A stretch of 5,158 nt of DNA from the NCBI GenBank assembly GCA_003140915.1, contig PLLI01000076.1, positions 254 to 5,411 of the forward strand, in the 5' to 3' direction. Positions 1-5,158 of the stretch are shown here, in pieces. Below the pieces are notes generated by a model. That model did not search any database. It saw only the letters and a program-made list of their open reading frames with translations, and had not been told where the DNA came from. The translations under genes and the position numbers were made by a program. This DNA comes from Candidatus Omnitrophota bacterium (lineage in GTDB: Bacteria > Omnitrophota > Gorgyraeia > 2-01-FULL-45-10). The stretch's first letter is position 1. Each line of letters begins with the position of its first letter.

Positions 1-933
1 ATTCTTTACCCCGCAGCCTAATAGCGCGTCGCGAACAGTATTGGCCACGTCGATAGCTACGTTCATCTGCGCTTCTTCCGTAGAGGCGCCAAGGTGAGGC
101 GTCAGCACGACCTTGTCGAGTTTAATGAGCTTCGAATTCTTAGGCGGCTCTTCTTCGAATACGTCGAACGCGGCTCCCGCGACCTTGCCGGTCTCGATAG
201 CCTTTACAAGCGCGTCTTCATCTATTATGCCGCCCCTCGCGCAGTTAATGAGCCTGACGTTCTTTTTCATTAGCGCGAATTCTTTCTCAGATATCATGTG
301 TTTCGTCTCATCCGTAAGCGGCGTGTGGACGGTTATGTAATCGGCGCTCTTATATATGGTCTTAAGGTCCACAAGTTCTATGCCGAGGTCTTTTGCCTTG
401 TCCGCGGATAGGAACGGGTCGTACGCCATGACCTTCATCCCGAAACTGAGAGCGCGTTTGGCGACCTCGGTCCCGATCCTGCCTAAACCCACTATGCCGA
501 GGGTCTTGCCGTATAGCTCCACACCCATGAACTTCTTTCTCTCCCATTCGCCCTTCTTTACCGACAGGTCTGCCTGAGGAATGTTTCTCGTCAGGGCAAG
601 CATCATCGATATCGTGTGTTCCGCGGTCGAGATAGTGTTACCGGCGGGCGTGTTGACGACTATTATCCCCTTCTTCGAGGCCGCATCGACGTCCACGTTG
701 TCCAGACCCACTCCGGCCCTTCCTATTATCTTGAGCTTACCGGCCGCTTCGATCACATCTTTAGTTACCTTCGTGGCGCTGCGGACAAGTAACGCGTCAT
801 AATCCTTGATCACTTTTTTAAGCTCTTCGGGCGTCAGCTTCGTATTGACATCGACCTTGAACTCTTTTTCTTTTTCCAGTATTTCAACGGCCTCTTTTGA
901 AAGCGCATCGCTTATCAGGACTTTAAATGGCAT
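1..933 (-). CDS. serA: D-3-phosphoglycerate dehydrogenase, N-terminal 311 residues (runs off the left edge)
   Basis: Oxidises 3-phosphoglycerate to 3-phosphohydroxypyruvate with NAD, the first step of the phosphorylated serine pathway, in the cytoplasm. I translated the frame by hand from the ATG at 933-931 and it is open to base 1 with no stop. It begins [19 protein letters not shown]. Visible family marks are [11 protein letters not shown] (about 71-81), the NAD-binding GLGRIG (149-154) followed by an acidic residue in YDPF (D172), and the catalytic set of D-2-hydroxyacid dehydrogenases: R233 in NCARGG, E262 in FEEEP and H280 in TPHLGAST. The window therefore covers the catalytic and NAD domains; the C-terminal regulatory part (ACT domain, with or without an intervening domain) would lie outside, so serine feedback control cannot be judged. 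It starts 6 bases after the aminotransferase stop. The HLGAST pattern and the paired aminotransferase favour SerA over other hydroxyacid dehydrogenases such as glyoxylate reductase. Confidence 0.93.
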   Translation of the reverse strand, partial: MPFKVLISDALSKEAVEILEKEKEFKVDVNTKLTPEELKKVIKDYDALLVRSATKVTKDVIEAAGKLKIIGRAGVGLDNVDVDAASKKGIIVVNTPAGNTISTAEHTISMMLALTRNIPQADLSVKKGEWERKKFMGVELYGKTLGIVGLGRIGTEVAKRALSFGMKVMAYDPFLSADKAKDLGIELVDLKTIYKSADYITVHTPLTDETKHMISEKEFALMKKNVRLINCARGGIIDEDALVKAIETGKVAGAAFDVFEEEPPKNSKLIKLDKVVLTPHLGASTEEAQMNVAIDVANTVRDALLGCGVKN

Positions 934-939
934 CGTTAA

Positions 940-2073
940 CTATCCTCCCAATATCTTCTTTGCGGTATCTATGCCGCTCGCGGCTTTGAATTTATAACCC
1001 AGCCGCGCAAGCGCCTGTTCCAGCGCCTTTATAGACTCGATGGTATGTTCCGTATCTATACCGCCCATGTGAGCGCCCCTGAATATCTTGCCTTTCAGCG
1101 TATCCTGGCCGCCCGCGAACGTAACTCCGAATTCCGTCTTCAGCAATTTTATTATATCATCGGCGCTGATCCCGGCCGGAGCATTCACGGCAGTGACCGC
1201 GGAAGAAGGATGTTTCGAAAATATATTCAAACCAAGCGCCTTACATGCTTCACGGAACGCCCTGGCCATATTTTCGTGTTCGGCTATCGTATTATCGACG
1301 CCTTTGGCATTGATCGTCTCGACAGCTTTCTTCAATCCGATGACCAGAGTTATCGCGGATGTAAAGGGCGTATCCGTCTCCAGGTAAGATTTCTTGTATT
1401 TCTTAAAATTGAAATAGAATTTCGGCAATTTCGACTCTTCTACGGCCCGCCATGCCTTCTGGCTCACGGAGCAGAATGCAAGGCCGGGAGGTATCATCAA
1501 TCCTTTTTGCGAACCGCAAACCGCTATATCGACTCCCCACGCATCATTCTCAAATTTGTCCGCGCCCAGCCCGCTTATCACGTCGACGACAAAGAGCGCA
1601 TTCGTCTGCCTCACTATCCCGCCTATCGCTTTTATATCGTAAACTGTGGCGGTAGACGTTTCGCAAAGCGTAGTGTAGACACCTTTTACATCAGGGTTCT
1701 TATTCAGGGTCTCTTTGATGATCTCCGGTTTCGGCACGTCGCCCCATTCCACATCAATGGGGATCACTTCCACGCCGTACGCCTTGGCTATGTCGCCGAA
1801 CCTTTCTCCGAACTTACCGCCGCGGACAACGATTATCTTGTCGCCCGGCGAAAGGACGTTCACGATCGACGCTTCCATGGCGCCCGTGCCGCTGGAGGTG
1901 AACGTGAAAATATCACCGGATGTCTTGAATATCTTCTTTAAGCCCTCAGTCGCGTCTTTGAATATGGCCTGATACTCTTTCGTACGATGATGGATCATCG
2001 GCTTGGCCATTTCGTTCCTGATCTCTTCGGGTACCGGCGTCGGGCCGGGTGTCATCAGATAATGTTTTTTCAT
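940..2073 (-). CDS. Class V PLP aminotransferase (alanine/serine-glyoxylate aminotransferase family), probable phosphoserine aminotransferase
   Basis: A 377-residue fold-type I, PLP-dependent transaminase of the class V branch, cytoplasmic. Marks seen: the N-terminal MTPGPTPVPEEI (7-18) and HHR (28-30); the cofactor-phosphate loop SSGTGAMEA (60-68); CETSTATVYD (137-146); D164 in VVDVISGLG, expected to hold the pyridine nitrogen; K190 in GSQKG, the Schiff-base lysine; TPFTSA (235-240); and R332 in FRGAHMGG, expected to bind the substrate carboxylate. Length and motifs are those of complete family members. The ATG at 2073 is preceded by AAGGAG (2085-2080) with 6 bases between. By family alone it could be alanine-, serine- or aspartate-directed. 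Because it lies 6 bases upstream of serA, I infer that it converts 3-phosphohydroxypyruvate and glutamate to phosphoserine in place of SerC; a class V enzyme of this type (MJ0959) does this in Methanocaldococcus. Substrate preference cannot be read from sequence. Confidence 0.9.
   Translation of the reverse strand: MKKHYLMTPGPTPVPEEIRNEMAKPMIHHRTKEYQAIFKDATEGLKKIFKTSGDIFTFTSSGTGAMEASIVNVLSPGDKIIVVRGGKFGERFGDIAKAYGVEVIPIDVEWGDVPKPEIIKETLNKNPDVKGVYTTLCETSTATVYDIKAIGGIVRQTNALFVVDVISGLGADKFENDAWGVDIAVCGSQKGLMIPPGLAFCSVSQKAWRAVEESKLPKFYFNFKKYKKSYLETDTPFTSAITLVIGLKKAVETINAKGVDNTIAEHENMARAFREACKALGLNIFSKHPSSAVTAVNAPAGISADDIIKLLKTEFGVTFAGGQDTLKGKIFRGAHMGGIDTEHTIESIKALEQALARLGYKFKAASGIDTAKKILGG
943..949 (-). 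promoter_or_regulatory. Shine-Dalgarno of serA inside the end of the aminotransferase gene
   Basis: Read on the minus strand the sequence is GGGAGGA, 9 bases before the serA ATG. It coincides with the two terminal glycine codons (GGA GGA) of the upstream aminotransferase, directly before its TAG stop at 942-940. Ribosomes ending on the aminotransferase would occupy the serA initiation region, so translational coupling of the two serine-pathway genes is likely. It also supports the ATG at 933-931 as the real start. Confidence 0.75.
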
Positions 2074-2085
2074 CTAAAACTCCTT

Positions 2086-2682
2086 TTACTTCTTCTTCGC
2101 AATGTTCGTAATGACCTCATCGACTATCCCGTATGTCTTGGATTCTTCGGCCGACATGAAATAGTCCCTGTCCGTATCCTTCTGTATCTTTTCCAGCGAC
2201 TGCTTGGTATGCTTGGCAAGTATCTCTTCGATCTTCGCGCGCAGCTTCAATATCTCTTTTGCCTGGATGCTTATATCCGTCGCCTGACCCTGGACCCCGC
2301 CCCACGGCTGATGGATCATGATGCGCGCATGCGGAAGCGCGTAACGCTTGCCCGGCGTGCCGGCCGCCAGAAGTACCGCACCCATGGAGCTTGCCTGTCC
2401 GACGCAGTATGTATTTACATCTGGCTTCACGAATTGGATGGTATCGTAAATGGCCAGGCCGCTCGTCACGGAGCCTCCCGGCGTATTGATATATATGTTA
2501 ATATCCTTTGCCGGCTCTTCCATCTGCAGGAAGAGAAGCTGAGCTATGATAAGGTTTGACACAACGTCGTCTATCGGGGTGCCGATGAAAACTATCCTGT
2601 CCTTTAAAAGGCGTGAATAAATGTCGTATGCCCTCTCGCCCCTTCCCGTCGTCTCTATTACCATAGGAACCAGTATGCTCAT
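2086..2682 (-). CDS. clpP: ATP-dependent Clp protease proteolytic subunit ClpP
   Basis: A serine peptidase that assembles into a two-ring, 14-subunit barrel and degrades proteins fed by a Clp ATPase (ClpX, ClpA or ClpC) in the cytoplasm. The 198-residue product is full length. It begins [10 protein letters not shown] and continues [16 protein letters not shown], the usual mature N terminus with almost no propeptide. Catalytic residues are S99 in GQASSMG, H124 in MIHQP and D173 in DRDYF. Also visible are the oxyanion-region NTPGGSV (66-72) and the handle-region segment from QGQATDI (131-137) onward. All signature positions are intact, so it should be active. It starts 18 bases after the tig stop and ends 12 bases before the aminotransferase. 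clpX, often the next gene, is not here, so the partner ATPase must be encoded elsewhere. The ribosome-binding site GGGAGG (2693-2688) lies in a small predicted hairpin. Confidence 0.97.
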   Translation of the reverse strand: MSILVPMVIETTGRGERAYDIYSRLLKDRIVFIGTPIDDVVSNLIIAQLLFLQMEEPAKDINIYINTPGGSVTSGLAIYDTIQFVKPDVNTYCVGQASSMGAVLLAAGTPGKRYALPHARIMIHQPWGGVQGQATDISIQAKEILKLRAKIEEILAKHTKQSLEKIQKDTDRDYFMSAEESKTYGIVDEVITNIAKKK

Positions 2683-2683
2683 A

Positions 2684-2699
2684 AAAACCTCCCGGTTTT
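2684..2699 (-). promoter_or_regulatory. Predicted hairpin containing the clpP ribosome-binding site
   Basis: The tig-clpP junction reads AAAACC-GGGA-GGTTTT on the minus strand: a perfect 6-base-pair stem closed by a GNRA-type tetraloop. The Shine-Dalgarno GGGAGG (2693-2688) takes up three loop bases, the last loop base and the first two bases of the 3' arm. The stem begins one base after the tig TAA stop at 2703-2701, so a ribosome finishing tig would melt it. This suggests coupled translation of clpP, or possibly temperature-sensitive masking, but a 6-bp stem with four A-U pairs is weak. The downstream U run is part of the stem, so it is a poor intrinsic terminator. Confidence 0.45.
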
Positions 2700-2700
2700 A

Positions 2701-3978
2701 TTAATTTTTTTCCGTAATTTCTGCACTCTTAAGCAGGAATTGGATGACTTTCCCTTCCCTGATCTTATCTTTAAGGTCTTCGACGAGATCTTCTTTTTTG
2801 TAATAAGCGCGCACTTCCTCTTCGCTCTTTTGGGACTGCGCGGATATGGCCTTATACGCGTCGTCCAGGTCTTTGTCCGCAGTTTCGATCTTCTCAGCTC
2901 TCGCTATATCGTCGAGTACGAACAATAATCTTACCTTCCGCGCCGCTTCGTTCTTGAACCGATCCTTTAGCTCGCCGTCCTTCTTGTCAAGGTCCTCACG
3001 CTTAAAACCCTTTTCCATAAGATGTCTCTTGGCGTCCTCGACCATGAACTCGAGCTGCCTCGAGACGAAACCGGAAGGGACCGCGAACGTATTATCGTCG
3101 ATTACCTTATTCAGCACCTGGTTCTCCGCGTCTATCTCGGTGTCCGCCTTCGCGCGTGCCTCGAGCTCTTTCGAGATATCCTGCTTCAATCCGGCCATAT
3201 TCTCTTTGCCGAAAATTTTCGCGAATTCATCGTTCAAGTCCGGCAGCTCGCGTCTCTTTATCTCTTTGGCCTTGATATGATACTTGGCAAACTTACCCGC
3301 GATCGCCTTGTCCGGATATTTTTCCGGAACGGTCGTCTCTATGTCGCGCTCCTCGCCTTTATTCATCCCAACCATCTTCTCCGCAAGTCCCGGGACGAGC
3401 GAATCCTTCTCGAGCAATAACCACAGGTTCTCCCGTTTCTTGTGTGCGGGCTTACCATCTACAAAACATTCCATATCACTCACAACATAGTCACCCATCT
3501 GGACGGCTCTGTCTTCGACGGCGACATATCTGGCATTCACTTCGCGCAGGTTCTCAAGCATCTTGCCAACATCGTCATCGGACACTTTGACGCCCTTCTT
3601 CTCGACCTTGATGCCTTTATAGTTCTTCAATTTGAACGCAGGTCTCGTATCGACCCGCGCCTTGAATGAAAGCTTGGCGCTGCCTTCGAAATTCACGTCG
3701 CTTATTTCGGGCATGCCTATGGGCGTTATCTTGTGCTCCAGGACAGCACCCTTGTAGGCTTCGGGGATAAGGCGCTTGAGCACCTCTTCCCTCGCGTTCT
3801 TTTCATAATGTTTCTTGACCAGCTCTTTCGGCGCCTTGCCCGTCCTGAATCCGGGTATATTCGCGTATTTCGTTATCTCAACATACACTTCGTCAAATGC
3901 CTTTTCTATATCTTCCTGCGGAACGCATATCTCCAGAAGCGACGTGCATTCCTCAACGGCCTTTATCTTCGACTTCAC
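2701..3978 (-). CDS. tig: Trigger factor, ribosome-associated chaperone
   Basis: Binds the ribosome near the exit tunnel and shields nascent chains; cytoplasmic. The 425-residue product is close to the usual 430 and has the three-domain order. The N-terminal ribosome-binding domain (about 1-115) carries the signature GFRTGKAP (43-50). A middle FKBP-like domain follows (about 155-240, with GDYVVSDME and VPGLAEKMVGMNKGEERD). The helical, highly charged C-terminal chaperone domain begins near PDLNDEFAK (246-254). The start is GTG at 3978-3976, supported by AAGGAG (3989-3984) and by the position of the N-terminal domain. The middle domain lacks several aromatic residues that line the prolyl-isomerase pocket in the E. 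coli protein: the DFTG-like position is DMEC, the FEGG-like position is HKK, and IPGF is VPGL. Isomerase activity is therefore doubtful while chaperone function should remain. It is probably the first gene of a tig-clpP-aminotransferase-serA transcript. Confidence 0.95.
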   Translation of the reverse strand: MKSKIKAVEECTSLLEICVPQEDIEKAFDEVYVEITKYANIPGFRTGKAPKELVKKHYEKNAREEVLKRLIPEAYKGAVLEHKITPIGMPEISDVNFEGSAKLSFKARVDTRPAFKLKNYKGIKVEKKGVKVSDDDVGKMLENLREVNARYVAVEDRAVQMGDYVVSDMECFVDGKPAHKKRENLWLLLEKDSLVPGLAEKMVGMNKGEERDIETTVPEKYPDKAIAGKFAKYHIKAKEIKRRELPDLNDEFAKIFGKENMAGLKQDISKELEARAKADTEIDAENQVLNKVIDDNTFAVPSGFVSRQLEFMVEDAKRHLMEKGFKREDLDKKDGELKDRFKNEAARKVRLLFVLDDIARAEKIETADKDLDDAYKAISAQSQKSEEEVRAYYKKEDLVEDLKDKIREGKVIQFLLKSAEITEKN

Positions 3979-3983
3979 TATTG

Positions 3984-3989
3984 CTCCTT
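3984..3989 (-). promoter_or_regulatory. Shine-Dalgarno setting the GTG start of tig
   Basis: AAGGAG on the minus strand, 5 bases before the GTG at 3978-3976. There is no in-frame ATG near the N terminus that keeps the ribosome-binding domain complete, so this site decides the start as GTG. Confidence 0.7.
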
Positions 3990-4016
3990 GCTATTATTTA
4001 AAATTTCAGAAAAGCG

Positions 4017-4045
4017 ATTATATCATAAATGCCGAAAAATTTACA
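4017..4045 (-). promoter_or_regulatory. Extended -10 promoter for the tig-clpP-aminotransferase-serA unit
   Basis: The minus strand has a perfect TATAAT at 4022-4017 directly preceded by TGA (4025-4023), giving the extended -10 form TGnTATAAT. At 17 bases upstream lies TGTAAA (4045-4040), a 3-of-6 match to the TTGACA -35 box; the extended -10 would compensate. The -35 overlaps the lptB TAA stop (4043-4041). Transcription would begin near 4010, leaving a leader of about 30 bases before the tig GTG. This looks like a housekeeping sigma factor promoter; I see no CIRCE-type repeat (TTAGCACTC-N9-GAGTGCTAA) or sigma-32-like site. Confidence 0.65.
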
Positions 4046-4058
4046 TCGTGAATTTTTC
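4034..4058. repeat. AT-rich inverted repeat over the tig -35 region
   Basis: Perfect 8-base arms GAAAAATT (4034-4041) and AATTTTTC (4051-4058) on the plus strand are separated by 9 bases. The repeat covers the last codons and stop of lptB and the -35 element of the tig promoter. It could be an operator or simply an AT-rich coincidence. As an RNA hairpin it is almost all A-U and is not followed by a U run, so I do not call it a terminator. Confidence 0.35.
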
Positions 4059-4763
4059 ACCGAGGTATATCTCGCGGGCTTTGGGGCTCGATATCAGGTC
4101 CTCTTTCGGGCCGGATATCAATATCTTCCCGTCGGCCATAAGGTAGGAACGGTCCGTTATCGTCAGGGTCTCTCTCACGTTATGGTCGGTCAGCAGTATG
4201 CCGAGCCCTTTATCCCTCAACCCCTTTATGATCTCCTGGCACTCGGCAACCGCAATAGGATCTATGCCGCTGAACGGCTCATCGAGGAGAATGAAGAGAG
4301 GGTTCGTGACAAGTGCGCGCGTTATCTCTACGCGTCTCTTTTCGCCGCCCGATAACGTGTATGCCTTGTTCCTTCTCAGGTGAGTTATTTTCAATTCGTT
4401 GAGCAGTTCATCGCACCTTCGCTTGCGCTCGCGCGGGCAGAATCCCAGCGTCTCGAGGACCGCCATTATGTTCTCCTCCACCGTCAGTTTACGGAATATC
4501 GACGGCTCCTGCGATAAATATCCGATCCCGCACCTCGCCCGGCCGTGGAGCGGCATACTCGTGATGTCGCGTTTATCGAATACGATCTTCCCCATATCCG
4601 GCTTCACTATGCCGGTGATCATGTAAAAAGTCGTCGTTTTGCCCGCGCCGTTAGGACCGAGAAGACCCACAATCTCACCGCGCTTCACATTTATATCTAC
4701 GGAATTTACTACCCGCCTTTGACCGTATTTTTTTACCAATCCTGTGGTCTCTAAAAGATGCAC
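4041..4763 (-). CDS. lptB: LPS export ABC transporter ATPase LptB
   Basis: The cytoplasmic ATPase of the LptB2FG complex, which extracts lipopolysaccharide from the inner membrane and drives it along LptC and LptA to the outer membrane. The 240-residue length matches the family (E. coli 241). All ABC motifs are present: Walker A GPNGAGKTT (36-44), Q-loop Q85 in YLSQEPSIF, signature LSGGE (137-141), Walker B ILLDEP (158-163) with catalytic E162, D-loop SGID (165-168) and switch H194 in LTDHNVRE. The uninterrupted SQEPSIFRKLTVEENI stretch and the C-terminal segment with IYLGEKF are typical of LptB and separate it from the related branched-chain amino acid transporter ATPases. The start is GTG at 4763-4761, 7 bases after the lptA stop. 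Its position downstream of lptA is the classic arrangement. LptF and LptG are not in the window. Confidence 0.96.
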   Translation of the reverse strand: MHLLETTGLVKKYGQRRVVNSVDINVKRGEIVGLLGPNGAGKTTTFYMITGIVKPDMGKIVFDKRDITSMPLHGRARCGIGYLSQEPSIFRKLTVEENIMAVLETLGFCPRERKRRCDELLNELKITHLRRNKAYTLSGGEKRRVEITRALVTNPLFILLDEPFSGIDPIAVAECQEIIKGLRDKGLGILLTDHNVRETLTITDRSYLMADGKILISGPKEDLISSPKAREIYLGEKFTM

Positions 4764-4766
4764 GCG

Positions 4767-4772
4767 CTCCTC
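4767..4772 (-). promoter_or_regulatory. Shine-Dalgarno of lptB overlapping the lptA stop codon
   Basis: GAGGAG on the minus strand begins inside the TGA stop of lptA (4773-4771) and ends only 3 bases before the lptB GTG at 4763. The spacing is short, and the overlap points to coupled translation of lptA and lptB. The GTG is kept as the start because it gives the family-typical 35 residues before Walker A and no better candidate start lies nearby. Confidence 0.55.
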
Positions 4773-5158
4773 ACTTTTTGACCGAATCCATAAAATTCAT
4801 AGAGGAACCGCCTTCCTGGTACATTACAAGCTTGGGCCGGCCCGACAATATTATTTTCTTCTCCGCCGCAATGTACGTGGCCTTGTCGCTGTAACTTAAG
4901 TTCTCGCCCCTCTGTATCTTCACGTTGCCTTCAGCAATTATAACACTTACCGCCTTCGTGGCCTGGTCAAAATATATCGTTATCTTATCGGCGTCTATAG
5001 TGCCGTCGTCATTGATTACACGGACGTTCTTATTGAAGTATCCTTCGTTCTTTTCGTAATTAAATTCCACTTCCGCGTCACATGTAATAATCGTCTTTGT
5101 CTTTTTGGGATTGTTTGCGTTCGCGGCCGATGCCGTCCCGGGTTTTGACGCATCCGAG
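4771..5158 (-). CDS. lptA: LptA/OstA-like periplasmic LPS transport protein, C-terminal 128 residues (start outside the window)
   Basis: The periplasmic bridge protein that carries lipopolysaccharide between LptC and LptD. The frame is open from the stop at 4773-4771 to the right edge, so the true start and any signal peptide lie outside; a GTG at 5070-5068 is internal. The visible part starts with a low-complexity segment of about 22 residues rich in Ala, Asn, Pro and Lys, probably a linker. It then has OstA-type repeats: GYFNKNVRVI with DGTIDADKITIYFD, AEGNVKI with LSYSDKATYIAAEKKIILSG, and RPKLVMYQEGG. These alternating beta strands with GNV and ADK turns match the LptA/LptC/LptD N-terminal fold. 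The protein stops soon after the LSGRPKLV strand, where E. coli LptA has at least one further strand pair. Its position 7 bases upstream of lptB supports LptA; an LptC-LptA fusion is possible, since the linker could follow another domain. Confidence 0.82.
   Translation of the reverse strand, partial: SDASKPGTASAANANNPKKTKTIITCDAEVEFNYEKNEGYFNKNVRVINDDGTIDADKITIYFDQATKAVSVIIAEGNVKIQRGENLSYSDKATYIAAEKKIILSGRPKLVMYQEGGSSMNFMDSVKK

Noticed and set aside
362..547. Minus-strand 61-codon frame inside serA
   Set aside because: The serA frame is continuous through this region with conserved motifs on both sides (GLGRIG, NCARGG). This is an out-of-frame shadow and not a sign of a frameshift.
1045..1941. 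Plus-strand open frame of 298 codons opposite the aminotransferase
   Set aside because: It is in exact codon register with the aminotransferase on the other strand, so it stays open simply because that gene avoids TTA, CTA and TCA codons there. The translation has no recognisable domain and is rich in Arg, Phe and Tyr, as mirror frames tend to be.
1987..2559. Plus-strand open frame of 190 codons across clpP and the aminotransferase start
   Set aside because: It is the mirror frame of two well-supported genes, crosses their junction, has no family motif and can be explained by codon bias.
2846..3669. Several plus-strand open frames of 68-144 codons opposite tig
   Set aside because: They overlap one another and the tig gene in other frames, and their Ser/Phe/Leu-rich translations are typical complements of a Lys/Glu-rich coding sequence.
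3979..4040. A tRNA or small RNA in the lptB-tig gap
   Set aside because: At 62 bases it is too short for a tRNA, shows no cloverleaf, and is accounted for by the promoter, leader and ribosome-binding site of tig.
4034..4058. The inverted repeat as an intrinsic terminator for lptB
   Set aside because: The stem has a single G-C pair, the loop is 9 bases, and the transcript after it reads GGCAUUUAUG with no U tract.
4771..5070. A 99-residue stand-alone protein starting at the GTG at 5070
   Set aside because: The frame continues open to the right edge with a plausible linker and OstA-type start (IITCDAEVEF), and no ribosome-binding site was seen before that GTG. It is the 3' part of a longer gene.

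Overview
This window is a compact bacterial chromosomal segment with every gene on the minus strand, so transcription runs from the right edge to the left edge. It encodes two lipopolysaccharide-transport (Lpt) proteins, so the host is a diderm (Gram-negative-type) bacterium. Base composition looks close to even, start codons include GTG as well as ATG, and intergenic gaps are 6 to 62 bases. The combination tig-clpP, a class V aminotransferase and serA, with a short LptA and divergent trigger factor, resembles little-studied diderm phyla such as Omnitrophota or relatives. That placement is an impression and not a demonstrated assignment.

Layout in transcription order: (1) the 3' part of an lptA/ostA-like gene (4771-5158, start outside the window); (2) lptB (4041-4763), the ATPase of the LPS exporter, with its Shine-Dalgarno overlapping the lptA stop; (3) a 62-base gap (3979-4040), the longest non-coding stretch here, which holds an extended -10 promoter and, at its upstream edge, an AT-rich inverted repeat; (4) tig (2701-3978), trigger factor; (5) clpP (2086-2682), whose ribosome-binding site lies in a small predicted hairpin; (6) a class V aminotransferase (940-2073); (7) the 5' 311 codons of serA (1-933), D-3-phosphoglycerate dehydrogenase, which runs off the left edge.

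The genes form three functional pairs. LptA and LptB are parts of the machine that moves lipopolysaccharide from the inner to the outer membrane. Trigger factor and ClpP are nascent-chain chaperone and protease, a commonly conserved pair; clpX, its frequent neighbour, is absent from the position after clpP. SerA and the aminotransferase would do the first two steps of the phosphorylated serine pathway, 3-phosphoglycerate to 3-phosphohydroxypyruvate to phosphoserine, with the class V enzyme probably replacing SerC. tig, clpP, the aminotransferase and serA are separated by 18, 12 and 6 bases and probably form one transcript from the promoter upstream of tig.

I see no RNA gene, mobile element, CRISPR array or convincing terminator, and no evidence for a new multi-gene system. 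The points most worth a second look are the eroded peptidyl-prolyl isomerase pocket of trigger factor, the hairpin over the clpP ribosome-binding site, the inverted repeat over the tig -35 region, the early end of LptA, and the likely non-SerC phosphoserine aminotransferase.
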